The notes below the pieces were generated by a model. It was not told the DNA's origin. It did no database searches and saw only the letters and a program-made list of their open reading frames with translations. A stretch of DNA of 5,584 nucleotides from an uncultured Porphyromonadaceae bacterium (GTDB lineage: Bacteria; Bacteroidota; Bacteroidia; Bacteroidales; Muribaculaceae), in the NCBI GenBank assembly GCA_947175715.1, contig CAMWOD010000097.1, positions 1 to 5,584 of the forward strand, written 5' to 3'. This document shows positions 1-5,584 of the stretch, in pieces; the stretch's first letter is position 1, and the number at the start of each line of letters is the position of its first letter. The position numbers and the translations under genes were made by a program.

Positions 1-918
1 GTTAGGAGCAAGACGAGAACCCGAGAATGAAAGTTGATTGTCAGAAATCCACTCAGGGAAATAGCTTTGAGAGTGAAATATATTTTTAGCTATATACCCG
101 GTCACGCCCTCTGAATCTTCCCATTTTATATATGTAATGTCGTCAAGATAGCCGTCGTCATCTTCAACCGGCGTATGGTTGTCCGATGGTCGAGCGTAAG
201 TAATATGATAATTATGTAGGGTTTCTGACTTGTAATATTCGCTTCCGGCTAATTCATACCACTCATCATCAGGTAGGCCATTGCAGTTTTCATCATAACT
301 CACCATCACTATGCCTGGCTCGGCTGAGCCACCCCGGGCATCAGGATTTGTGAGCTCGTAAAATGCGTTACCCCATATCTGAAAATCCTTTTCGCCCGGA
401 ACATTAATCACCGTGTGGTCAAATCCGAATGTTACATATCCACCATACCCCCCGAGTGTTATCATTATATCATTTGTGCCCGAAATCGATTCTTCGGCCT
501 TCTTAAGCATATCAGCGTAAGTGTCGCCGCGCTCATATCTCGGCATTTCATTTACAAATTGGCCCGGGGCCGGGCAATATTCGTATACCCTTGAGATGTA
601 TGGCGAATATTCCACTTCCTCGTGAAGCACGGTTACAGTGAAATCAAAATGATACGGCGACTCCTCATCTATAATATCAAACGACAGATCATATACCCCC
701 TCATCTTGTGCGAGAAATATATAATTGCGGTCAGTCGACACTGTCGTCCCATTGACTTTCCAACAATACTCAGCACCTGTCAACGCTGATTCCAGGCTCA
801 ATTTTGACATCCGAGGTATATAATATGCATCATCGATACCGAGGTTGACCATAGGTATTTCGGCGCTGCAACCAGCAAGGAGCACCAATAGCGGGAAATA
901 ACATAACAGCTTTTTCAT
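1..918 (-). CDS. Surface lipoprotein of the cobalamin operon, third gene (C-terminus cut by window edge)
   Basis: The reading frame is open from ATG 918-916 to the left edge, giving 306 codons with no stop, so the C-terminus is missing. The N-terminus is a lipoprotein signal peptide with lipobox L-A-G-C, and C17 is the predicted lipidated residue, followed by S-A-E. Residues about 30-115 look like a PKD/Ig-like beta domain. From about residue 147 there is a second domain with a G-G-Y-G-G-Y-V-T-F-G-F-D-H motif (156-168), G-N-A-F (183-186) and D-x-N-x-N-G-x-P-D-D-E-W-Y-E-L (209-223). That last motif resembles a calcium-binding loop. I recognise this as the type annotated 'cell surface protein' in Bacteroidota, often next to BtuB/BtuG-like genes. 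Its ATG overlaps the stop of the upstream gene by 4 bases, so it is co-transcribed and probably translationally coupled. A surface corrinoid-binding or complex-accessory role is inferred from position. It may correspond to one of the extra B12-binding lipoproteins of Bacteroides, such as BtuH, but I cannot confirm that by homology. Confidence 0.88.
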   Translation of the reverse strand, partial: MKKLLCYFPLLVLLAGCSAEIPMVNLGIDDAYYIPRMSKLSLESALTGAEYCWKVNGTTVSTDRNYIFLAQDEGVYDLSFDIIDEESPYHFDFTVTVLHEEVEYSPYISRVYEYCPAPGQFVNEMPRYERGDTYADMLKKAEESISGTNDIMITLGGYGGYVTFGFDHTVINVPGEKDFQIWGNAFYELTNPDARGGSAEPGIVMVSYDENCNGLPDDEWYELAGSEYYKSETLHNYHITYARPSDNHTPVEDDDGYLDDITYIKWEDSEGVTGYIAKNIFHSQSYFPEWISDNQLSFSGSRLAPN

Positions 919-2066
919 TTTCTCAGGAAAGTAATGTGAGCCGGAATATCTCCAGTACGTACGCTCCATTTCTTACGCCCATTGGGCGAGAAGCAATAGA
1001 GTGTACCTGATGAAACATAATTTTTGGCATCCGTAACGAAAATATCGCCAGTGACGGGGTGAACAGCTATCCCATAGGGAATCGTAATCTCATTTTCAGT
1101 GCCATCGGTAATGAAATTATGCGAGATAACTTCCTTAGTTCGCACATCGATTATGCCGTAGGTTATGGTATTTGAGGCCGTGTAATTGTTCCATTCTGTG
1201 GCGTAGTAATACATCTTATCACCATAAAACGCCATATTGGAGCAGGCCACGGGTATTGTGTCAGTGACGACCATCTGGTTATATCCTGGTTTCTTCTGCA
1301 TTACATACAATCTCGAAGGACGGCTTTCGTAATCTCCACGCGACGTAACCCATAGCTTGTTGTACCTGTCTTTTTTCAGTCGGTGAAGATTTATACCCAC
1401 AGGTATCTGCTGCACCTGCTTGAAGTCTACCATCTGAATTACCGACACTGTGTTATCATAATTTGGGGCACGGTAGCCACCCGAATTTGCCACATACATG
1501 TAATCGTCGACTATTTCCATTTCCTCGGGCTGATACCCAACCGCTACTTTACGTGTCACGGCAAGGGAAAGTGTGTCTACTTCATACACCGCCCCCTTAG
1601 GTGCTTGAGGGTCAATCAGCACAGGCCCCACATACGAACTCACATAGGCCTTACCGCGATGAAACCTCACATATCGACAATTGGGAATGTCGACTTGCCC
1701 GCACCTGATGCCGGTGTGGGCATCAAGCACCTCTACCTTATGAGAGCAGTTGACCACTACATAAAGTTTGCTCCCATATATACCTATGTCATTGCCTACG
1801 TCGCCAAGCTCCTTGATAACATTAGGATTTTTTTCGGCATAAAAATTTCGCGAATAAAGACCAGTATAGTAGTCGTAGAAGTCAAGAGTACACTTGTTTG
1901 ACCCCATATTGCCTTCATTTACGAGATAAAATCCGCGTATATCGCTATCACGCGTCTCATCTCCTATGATCTCATACTCCGTAGGCACCACAAGTTCGTC
2001 CTCTCGACAACTTGTGGCAACCATCAGGAGCGGCAGAAAATATAATAAAAACTGTTTGATGTTCAT
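915..2066 (-). CDS. btuG: BtuG-like beta-propeller surface lipoprotein, corrinoid capture
   Basis: This 383-residue protein begins with a type II signal peptide, lipobox V-A-T-S-C with C20 as lipidation site. It is followed by R-E-D-E, an acidic stretch consistent with the Bacteroidota surface-export signal. The rest is a chain of beta-propeller-like repeats of the YncE/DUF5074 kind. Blade-like segments include F-Y-L-V-N-E-G near residue 46, K-L-Y-V-V-V-N near 100, Y-M-Y-V-A-N-S-G-G near 190, K-L-W-V-T-S-R-G near 240 and I-F-V-T-D-A near 343. In Bacteroides thetaiotaomicron, BtuG2 is a seven-bladed surface lipoprotein that binds B12 with very high affinity and forms a lid on BtuB. The length, lipoprotein nature, fold type, position directly after a BtuB-like receptor and cobalamin riboswitch all match. 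The start ATG overlaps the receptor stop by 4 bases (ATGA), and its own stop overlaps the next gene in the same way. The symbol rests on synteny and fold more than on conserved ligand residues. Confidence 0.87.
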   Translation of the reverse strand: MNIKQFLLYFLPLLMVATSCREDELVVPTEYEIIGDETRDSDIRGFYLVNEGNMGSNKCTLDFYDYYTGLYSRNFYAEKNPNVIKELGDVGNDIGIYGSKLYVVVNCSHKVEVLDAHTGIRCGQVDIPNCRYVRFHRGKAYVSSYVGPVLIDPQAPKGAVYEVDTLSLAVTRKVAVGYQPEEMEIVDDYMYVANSGGYRAPNYDNTVSVIQMVDFKQVQQIPVGINLHRLKKDRYNKLWVTSRGDYESRPSRLYVMQKKPGYNQMVVTDTIPVACSNMAFYGDKMYYYATEWNNYTASNTITYGIIDVRTKEVISHNFITDGTENEITIPYGIAVHPVTGDIFVTDAKNYVSSGTLYCFSPNGRKKWSVRTGDIPAHITFLRK

Positions 2067-4075
2067 ATTTCCACTGTTATTGTAAATCGATAGTTGCGCT
2101 TAGGCATAGGATAATTGAGTATCACGTCGTAGTCCTGACTCAACAGGTTATTGACTTCGATTAGGCCACGCAGACTCACACTACCCAGTCTGAAATCCTT
2201 GCTCAACGATAAGTCGGAAGTATACCAGGGTTGTGTGTAATTGTATCTGATATTTTCCTGCTGGTTGTACCTCTCCCCCACATATATCCACGAATAGTTC
2301 AGATTCCATCCTCGCCATTGCACATTGGCGATAGCGGCCCCCGAGTGTCGAGGTATGTAAGGTATCTGGTCTTTATAATAATTGTCGGCAGGATTGGTAA
2401 TATCTATTGCCCGCTGAAAAGTATACTGGGCTCTCAGAGTCATATACAGTTGCTTTGCCGGGTTAAAGGTGACTAAACCCGTGACATCGACACCACGAAT
2501 ATCAACCAGCCCAAGATTCAGCATAGTCCATCGAAATTGCTGCCCCTTGGGATAAGCCACTATTTTATCTTTCACCTTATTATAGTACACATCGGCACTG
2601 AGTCGTGTATTTGAGACAAATGAGGATGATGCGCTGTGATCGTATAGCACCCCTAAATTATACTGTATCACCCGTTCAGGCGAGAGTTTTGAGTTGCCCA
2701 TGTCGGCATAATACAAGTCATTGAAAGTAGGCATCCTATACGTTTGCTTATAGAAAGCCCTGATTGAGAAAACACGGCTATTTAGGGGATATACATTCAT
2801 AAATACCGCCGGTGAAATGACATGCTTGTCTGATGGAGCCTGTTGTCCCTTGATTTCATCATGGATGAAGGTGCCCAATATACTCCCTTGCGCCTGAAAC
2901 CGATTAAAACTTACAGCTGTGGCAGCGGATAGGAATTGTGAAATACGATCGGGCTTCACAAATCCGTAGACATCGGCATCAAGGGTATTCCACAGCAAGT
3001 CATAACTGGCCGAAATGCGCCAGAAGTCTTTGATCTGAAACTCGTTGGCCGATGAAATATACACCTCTTTTTGTTTATAGAGATTATCTATCTTTACCTG
3101 TTTATCATCATTGTTTACATAGTGTGTGCGATAAAAGGCATACTTTATGTTATTTAACGTTGAGAATTTTCCAAAGAATCCAGTATATCGTCCTTGAGCA
3201 AATGAATTTGTGTCCCAAATGCGCTCACCACGGCGCCACACATTATTGACAATCGCTCCTGGCACTCCGCGTTCCGAATTATAATTATACACTTTGGCCG
3301 TCCACGACCCTGAAGGGAGCGATCCATGCGTATTGACCTCAATACGTGTGGCGTTAATATCTCCATTTTGACGTACGGCTGTAGTATCATAGGCAAGCTC
3401 ACCGGCTGGATTGACACGGCGATAGCGAAACTTATATTTGCCACTCGAGTTAATCCATTCGGCGCTCAACGATGCCGACACCCGTTCACTTAGCTTCAGC
3501 TCAACCAATGCCGACGGATTTAATAGGTCGAATGATCCGGTCCTTAGGGTTGCCCGGGCATGGTACGTTTCATTTCCGTTGAAGATCGGCGTACGTGTAC
3601 GCATGTAAATCGTTCCTGCCGAGCCAAAATCCTTGGCTGGCTGAAGTATCTCACTTTTTTGACCGTTATACAGTGAAAGAGCCTCAATATTATCGAGCGA
3701 GAACTGACCAAGATCTATTTGACCGTTCTGTGCGTTTCCCAATTCTACCCCATCGTATACAACTCCGGTATGGTTAGTGCCCATTGAGCGTATATTGACA
3801 GTCTTTATACCCCCTACCCCTCCGTAATCCTTCACCTGCACTCCCGAAAAATACCTTAAGGCATCGGCTACACTATTACTGTTGAGCCTATGCAGCTCAT
3901 CGCCCGAGAGTGTCTGAACAGGTATAATGTCCTGGCTCGGTTTCTTGGCCGTGACCTGAACTTCTTTAAGTAAAACTTCCTTGTGAAAGTAAGTGGTGTC
4001 CTTTTGTTCTTCCGCTTTAGTCACACCCGGAATAAAGCATAAAGACACAATGGACAAGATTAAACGATGCGCCAT
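2063..4075 (-). CDS. btuB: BtuB-like TonB-dependent outer-membrane corrinoid receptor
   Basis: This 670-residue protein has a Sec signal peptide (about residues 1-21, ending V-T-K-A). A TonB-box-like segment K-E-V-Q-V-T-A follows at about 37-43. The plug domain at about 50-160 has typical elements: V-A-D-A-L-R-Y-F-S-G-V-Q-V-K-D-Y-G-G (69-86), V-N-I-R-S-M-G (93-99), V-Y-D-G-V (106-110) and G-S-A-G-T-I-Y-M-R-T (151-160). The remaining 500 or so residues are alternating beta-strand sequence ending R-F-T-I-T-V-E-I, as expected for a 22-strand barrel. It has no SusC-style N-terminal carboxypeptidase-regulatory domain and no adjacent SusD, which argues against a glycan importer. Substrate assignment to cobalamin or other corrinoids rests on the riboswitch in its leader and the following BtuG-like gene. 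TonB/ExbBD-driven transport into the periplasm is family knowledge. The ATG at 4075 lies 19 bases after the leader terminator's T-run. No Shine-Dalgarno is visible, as is common in this phylum. No BtuCDF permease or cobamide synthesis gene is in the window. Confidence 0.93.
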   Translation of the reverse strand: MAHRLILSIVSLCFIPGVTKAEEQKDTTYFHKEVLLKEVQVTAKKPSQDIIPVQTLSGDELHRLNSNSVADALRYFSGVQVKDYGGVGGIKTVNIRSMGTNHTGVVYDGVELGNAQNGQIDLGQFSLDNIEALSLYNGQKSEILQPAKDFGSAGTIYMRTRTPIFNGNETYHARATLRTGSFDLLNPSALVELKLSERVSASLSAEWINSSGKYKFRYRRVNPAGELAYDTTAVRQNGDINATRIEVNTHGSLPSGSWTAKVYNYNSERGVPGAIVNNVWRRGERIWDTNSFAQGRYTGFFGKFSTLNNIKYAFYRTHYVNNDDKQVKIDNLYKQKEVYISSANEFQIKDFWRISASYDLLWNTLDADVYGFVKPDRISQFLSAATAVSFNRFQAQGSILGTFIHDEIKGQQAPSDKHVISPAVFMNVYPLNSRVFSIRAFYKQTYRMPTFNDLYYADMGNSKLSPERVIQYNLGVLYDHSASSSFVSNTRLSADVYYNKVKDKIVAYPKGQQFRWTMLNLGLVDIRGVDVTGLVTFNPAKQLYMTLRAQYTFQRAIDITNPADNYYKDQIPYIPRHSGAAIANVQWRGWNLNYSWIYVGERYNQQENIRYNYTQPWYTSDLSLSKDFRLGSVSLRGLIEVNNLLSQDYDVILNYPMPKRNYRFTITVEI

Positions 4076-4094
4076 TGGTGTAACAGATTGTAAG

Positions 4095-4139
4095 AAAAAA
4101 CGACCCGCAGAAATACCAGAAGTAGGTATATCAACGGGT
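4095..4139 (-). terminator. Intrinsic terminator in the btuB leader (riboswitch expression platform)
   Basis: On the minus strand the arms at 4139-4125 and 4117-4103 pair over 15 positions with only two T-T mismatches and one G-T wobble. The loop is 7 bases (4124-4118). CG and then six T residues (4100-4095) follow at once, the classic form of a Rho-independent terminator. It lies between the cobalamin aptamer and the btuB start, so it would stop transcription before any structural gene. That makes it the likely off-state of the riboswitch. The pairing is seen directly; control by ligand is inferred. Confidence 0.83.
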
Positions 4140-4243
4140 TATAGATTCTCTAAAAACTGATTAGTTCAACCTGCATGTGACAATGTATGCCAACCATAGG
4201 CGATCGCCAATAGTTCAACCCATAAATCCCGTGGGTACTCTAT
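4140..4243 (-). promoter_or_regulatory. Switching segment between aptamer and terminator, with L13-like hairpin
   Basis: This leader stretch of about 100 bases links the aptamer to the terminator. Seven bases after P1 is a hairpin: ACCCA at 4236-4232 and TGGGT at 4222-4218 enclose a 9-base loop starting CGGG (4231-4228). That loop is complementary to CCCG in aptamer loop L5, as expected for the L13 partner of the kissing interaction in class I cobalamin riboswitches. The same segment can also pair with the 5' arm of the terminator: ACGGG (4232-4228) or GGGTT (4221-4217) against AACCCGT at 4140-4134. It is therefore a candidate antiterminator. The complementarities are read from the sequence; the mechanism is inferred. 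Confidence 0.55.
4162..4220 (-). repeat. Short direct repeat GGTTGAACTA flanking a palindrome in the leader
   Basis: The 10-base sequence GGTTGAACTA (minus strand) occurs at 4220-4211 and again at 4171-4162, 49 bases apart. Between them lies the perfect 10-base palindrome GGCGATCGCC at 4199-4208, which contains GCGATCGC. No coding sequence is involved. The first copy begins inside the 3' arm of the L13-like hairpin. The repeat may let two alternative partners use the same pairing site, or it may be chance; no function can be assigned. Confidence 0.5.
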
Positions 4244-4461
4244 GAATGTAAATGGCAGGTCTTCTGACTTATCCCGGTTATTTCGCGCCTTCCCAGTCGT
4301 ACTGACCAGTGGCAGGTTGCGAAAAACCCTCTGCACTTTGACCGTTAACTTAATCAAAATGCGGGACTTACAGCAGCGGGTACTGTTGAGGACTTACACC
4401 TCATTCCCTTTTAGGGCTCCTTAACGCCTCCACTCTTGGACGGCAGAGCCACCATTTCATC
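4244..4461 (-). promoter_or_regulatory. Cobalamin riboswitch aptamer (class I, B12-box type)
   Basis: All conserved blocks of the cobalamin riboswitch appear in order on the minus strand. They are AAAAGGGAA (4412-4404), the P3 hairpin GAGGTGTAAGTCCTC (4402-4388), and P5 stem ACAG/CTGT (4386-4383 with 4373-4370) enclosing loop L5 with CCCGC. Next come GCCACTGG (4313-4306), GGGAAGGC (4294-4287) and the B12 box AAGTCAGAAGACCTGCC (4270-4254). P1 closes the element: AAATGG at 4457-4452 with CCATTT at 4255-4250, extended past a bulge to 4461 and 4244. A peripheral 9-bp stem pairs 4362-4354 with 4341-4333. The GGGAAGG-containing side arm fits the adenosylcobalamin-type class I. Binding of cobalamin is expected to repress the downstream B12 uptake operon. 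The match to conserved motifs is strong; ligand preference is inferred. Confidence 0.96.
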
Positions 4462-4463
4462 GG

Positions 4464-4494
4464 CAAAATTACCAAAATTTTTTTCACCACCAAA
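4464..4494 (-). promoter_or_regulatory. Bacteroides-type promoter of the btuB operon
   Basis: TAATTTTG at 4471-4464 is an exact match to the Bacteroides -7 consensus TAnnTTTG. TTTG at 4494-4491 fits the -33 element, with a 19-base spacer that contains a run of A residues. The transcript would begin a few bases downstream, right at the 5' strand of riboswitch helix P1 (4461). Aptamer and promoter positions thus support each other. The start point itself is not visible in sequence. Confidence 0.75.
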
Positions 4495-4528
4495 TACAAA
4501 TAAATGATTATCTTCAAAATCAGGTGGT
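4486..4528 (-). repeat. Inverted repeat overlapping the -33 element of the btuB promoter
   Basis: ACCACC (4528-4523) and GGTGGT (4491-4486) form a perfect 6-base inverted repeat. An inner TGATT/AATCA pair sits close to the first arm. The distal arm touches the -33 TTTG. It lies in the 41-base spacer between the AraC-family gene stop and the btuB promoter. It lacks a proper T-run on the minus strand, so it is a poor terminator. It could be an operator or a weak transcript hairpin; the evidence is only the symmetry. Confidence 0.35.
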
Positions 4529-4535
4529 ACGATTG

Positions 4536-5462
4536 TCAGTCGGTGGGGGCTGGGGTTTTGAGTTTCAGGCGGTTGGCACAGTATTCTTTGGGGGTCTCGC
4601 CGCAGATGCGCTTGAAGGTGCGTGCAAAATGTTGCGGATAGTCAAATCCTAATGAGTAGGCCACTTCCGACGAATTCATACCGGCAACGAGTCGATTTTT
4701 GGCCAGTTGCACCATATATTTTTTGATGTACTGATTGGCGGTATCTCCTGTGGTACGCTTCATCACGTCGCTGAGGTAACTCGGCGACATAGCAAGCTTA
4801 TTGGCGCAATAACTTACGGTAGGCACCCCTGAGGTCAATTGCTGTTCGCCGTCAAAATATTCCTTAAGCAGGCTTTCAAATCTTGATAATATATCATTAT
4901 TGTGCACCGTTCGCGACACAAACTGACGATTGTAAAAACGCTGGGCATATCGCAGCAAGATGTTGATAAAACCTGCTATTATGCGGTTCTGCATCGCATC
5001 GTGCTGAAATTTCAGCTCATTGTCCAATTGTTTTATTACCGAGATCATCACGTCACGCTCCTCCAAAGTCATGTGAAGAGCCTCGTTGATACGATAGTCG
5101 AAAAATGAGAAATTTTTAATGTCCTTTTCGAGACCGGTTCCCTGCAAAATGTCGGGATGGAACAAAACTACCCAACCCGTTAGGTTCACCCTTTCTCCGT
5201 TATCCTCTTTGCCACCTATCTGTCCTGGGGCTACACAAATTAGCGTGCCCTCGGAATAATCATATTTTCCAGTGCCATAGACCAAATCCATCCCTTCTTC
5301 CTTGCCCTGCAGAAACAGACCATACACGCCATAGTTGTTGAGGCTATAACGCACAGGCGACACCTCGGCATAGTTAATTACACTTACCAATTCATGGGAA
5401 TCGACGTGCCCTACCCAAGAGCTGTAATCGGATGGGCGGTCTACTTTCAGTATTTTGCTCAT
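4536..5462 (-). CDS. AraC-family transcriptional regulator
   Basis: From ATG 5462 the protein has 308 residues. Residues about 20-120 are beta-rich and resemble the cupin-like sensing domain of AraC proteins, with no ligand motif I recognise. Residues about 190-300 are the DNA-binding domain with two helix-turn-helix units. The first is near 216-236 (Y-C-A-N-K-L-A-M-S-P-S-Y-L-S-D-V-M-K) and the second near 265-286. The signature S-L-G-F-D-Y-P-Q-H-F-A-R-T-F-K-R-I-C-G-E-T-P-K-E-Y is typical AraC/XylS. The frame extends 14 codons further to a TTG at 5504, but the -7 promoter element lies within that extension, so the ATG is preferred. No Shine-Dalgarno is visible. The gene ends 41 bases before the btuB promoter with no clear terminator between, so read-through into the riboswitch leader is possible. 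Its targets and effector are unknown; control of the B12 operon is not shown. Confidence 0.93.
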   Translation of the reverse strand: MSKILKVDRPSDYSSWVGHVDSHELVSVINYAEVSPVRYSLNNYGVYGLFLQGKEEGMDLVYGTGKYDYSEGTLICVAPGQIGGKEDNGERVNLTGWVVLFHPDILQGTGLEKDIKNFSFFDYRINEALHMTLEERDVMISVIKQLDNELKFQHDAMQNRIIAGFINILLRYAQRFYNRQFVSRTVHNNDILSRFESLLKEYFDGEQQLTSGVPTVSYCANKLAMSPSYLSDVMKRTTGDTANQYIKKYMVQLAKNRLVAGMNSSEVAYSLGFDYPQHFARTFKRICGETPKEYCANRLKLKTPAPTD

Positions 5463-5491
5463 ATGGGAAATAGAGATCTGGTTGGTCAATG

Positions 5492-5511
5492 CAAATTTAC
5501 ACAAAAATTTG
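5492..5511 (-). promoter_or_regulatory. Putative promoter of the AraC-family gene, with overlapping inverted repeat
   Basis: TAAATTTG at 5499-5492 matches the -7 consensus TAnnTTTG, 29 bases before the ATG at 5462. No good -33 TTTG is found at the usual 19-base spacing. The -7 box is part of an inverted repeat, CAAATTT (5492-5498) with AAATTTG (5505-5511), spaced by 6 bases. That could be an operator for autoregulation. The weak -33 would fit a promoter needing help from an activator, but this is inference. From 5512 to the right edge no gene or RNA element is recognisable. Confidence 0.5.
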
Positions 5512-5584
5512 ACCGCAATCTAAAAAATTGGTTAGTTCTCAGTAAAATCGGCTTGTGACAACGGCGTATTTCGGGGGGTATCTT

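Noticed and set aside
1383..1901. Plus-strand open frame of 172 codons inside the btuG-like gene
   Set aside because: It is entirely antisense to a well-supported lipoprotein gene, has no recognisable domain, and its composition (many H, Y, I) is that of an opposite-strand shadow.
3154..3444. Minus-strand open frame of 96 codons within btuB in another frame
   Set aside because: It overlaps the barrel coding region completely, and the btuB frame gives coherent beta-barrel sequence throughout.
2063..4075. SusC/SusD-type glycan utilisation locus
   Set aside because: The receptor lacks the SusC N-terminal domain, there is no SusD or glycoside hydrolase, and the leader carries a cobalamin riboswitch.
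4166..4357. Minus-strand open frame of 63 codons in the btuB leader
   Set aside because: It runs through the conserved cores of the cobalamin aptamer, including the B12 box. The sequence is explained by RNA structure, and there is no protein family resemblance.
4242..4424. Plus-strand open frame of 60 codons over the riboswitch
   Set aside because: It is antisense to the aptamer and simply reflects the complement of conserved RNA motifs.
4486..4528. Rho-independent terminator after the AraC-family gene
   Set aside because: The arms are only 6 bases around a 31-base loop and are followed on the minus strand by GAAAAAAA rather than a T-run.
5463..5504. N-terminal extension of the AraC-family protein from a TTG start
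   Set aside because: The extension covers the -7 promoter element and adds 14 residues with no family resemblance. The ATG at 5462 is the better start.

Overview
The window looks like chromosomal DNA of a Bacteroidota bacterium, probably a Bacteroidales gut-type organism. The reasons are two close matches to the Bacteroides-type promoter (TAnnTTTG at -7), no Shine-Dalgarno sequences before the starts, lipoproteins with acidic residues after the lipid-modified cysteine, and AT-rich spacers between genes of moderate GC. The genus cannot be fixed from the sequence alone. Every convincing gene is on the minus strand, so the window reads biologically from right to left.

Right part (5584 to 4536): about 80 bases with no recognisable gene, then an AraC-family transcriptional regulator of 308 residues with its own -7 promoter element. 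Middle (4535 to 4076): a regulatory region of about 460 bases. It contains a promoter, a full class I cobalamin (adenosylcobalamin-type) riboswitch aptamer with a clear B12 box, a downstream hairpin whose loop can kiss loop L5, a spacer with a short direct repeat and a perfect palindrome, and a strong intrinsic terminator ending 19 bases before the next start codon. Left part (4075 to 1): three genes joined by two identical 4-base ATGA overlaps. They are a BtuB-like TonB-dependent outer-membrane receptor (670 aa), a BtuG-like beta-propeller surface lipoprotein (383 aa) and a second lipoprotein that runs off the left edge (306 residues visible).

Together these make a vitamin B12 (corrinoid) capture and import operon. 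The lipoproteins are expected to bind corrinoid at the cell surface, and BtuG-like proteins are known to cap BtuB. The TonB-dependent barrel then moves corrinoid into the periplasm. When cellular cobalamin is sufficient, the riboswitch is expected to stop transcription at the leader terminator. The operon type is known. The less-described parts are the third lipoprotein, with a calcium-loop-like motif, and the detailed switching geometry of the leader. The AraC regulator sits directly upstream, but nothing in the sequence proves it controls the operon. No mobile element, CRISPR array, tRNA or rRNA was seen.
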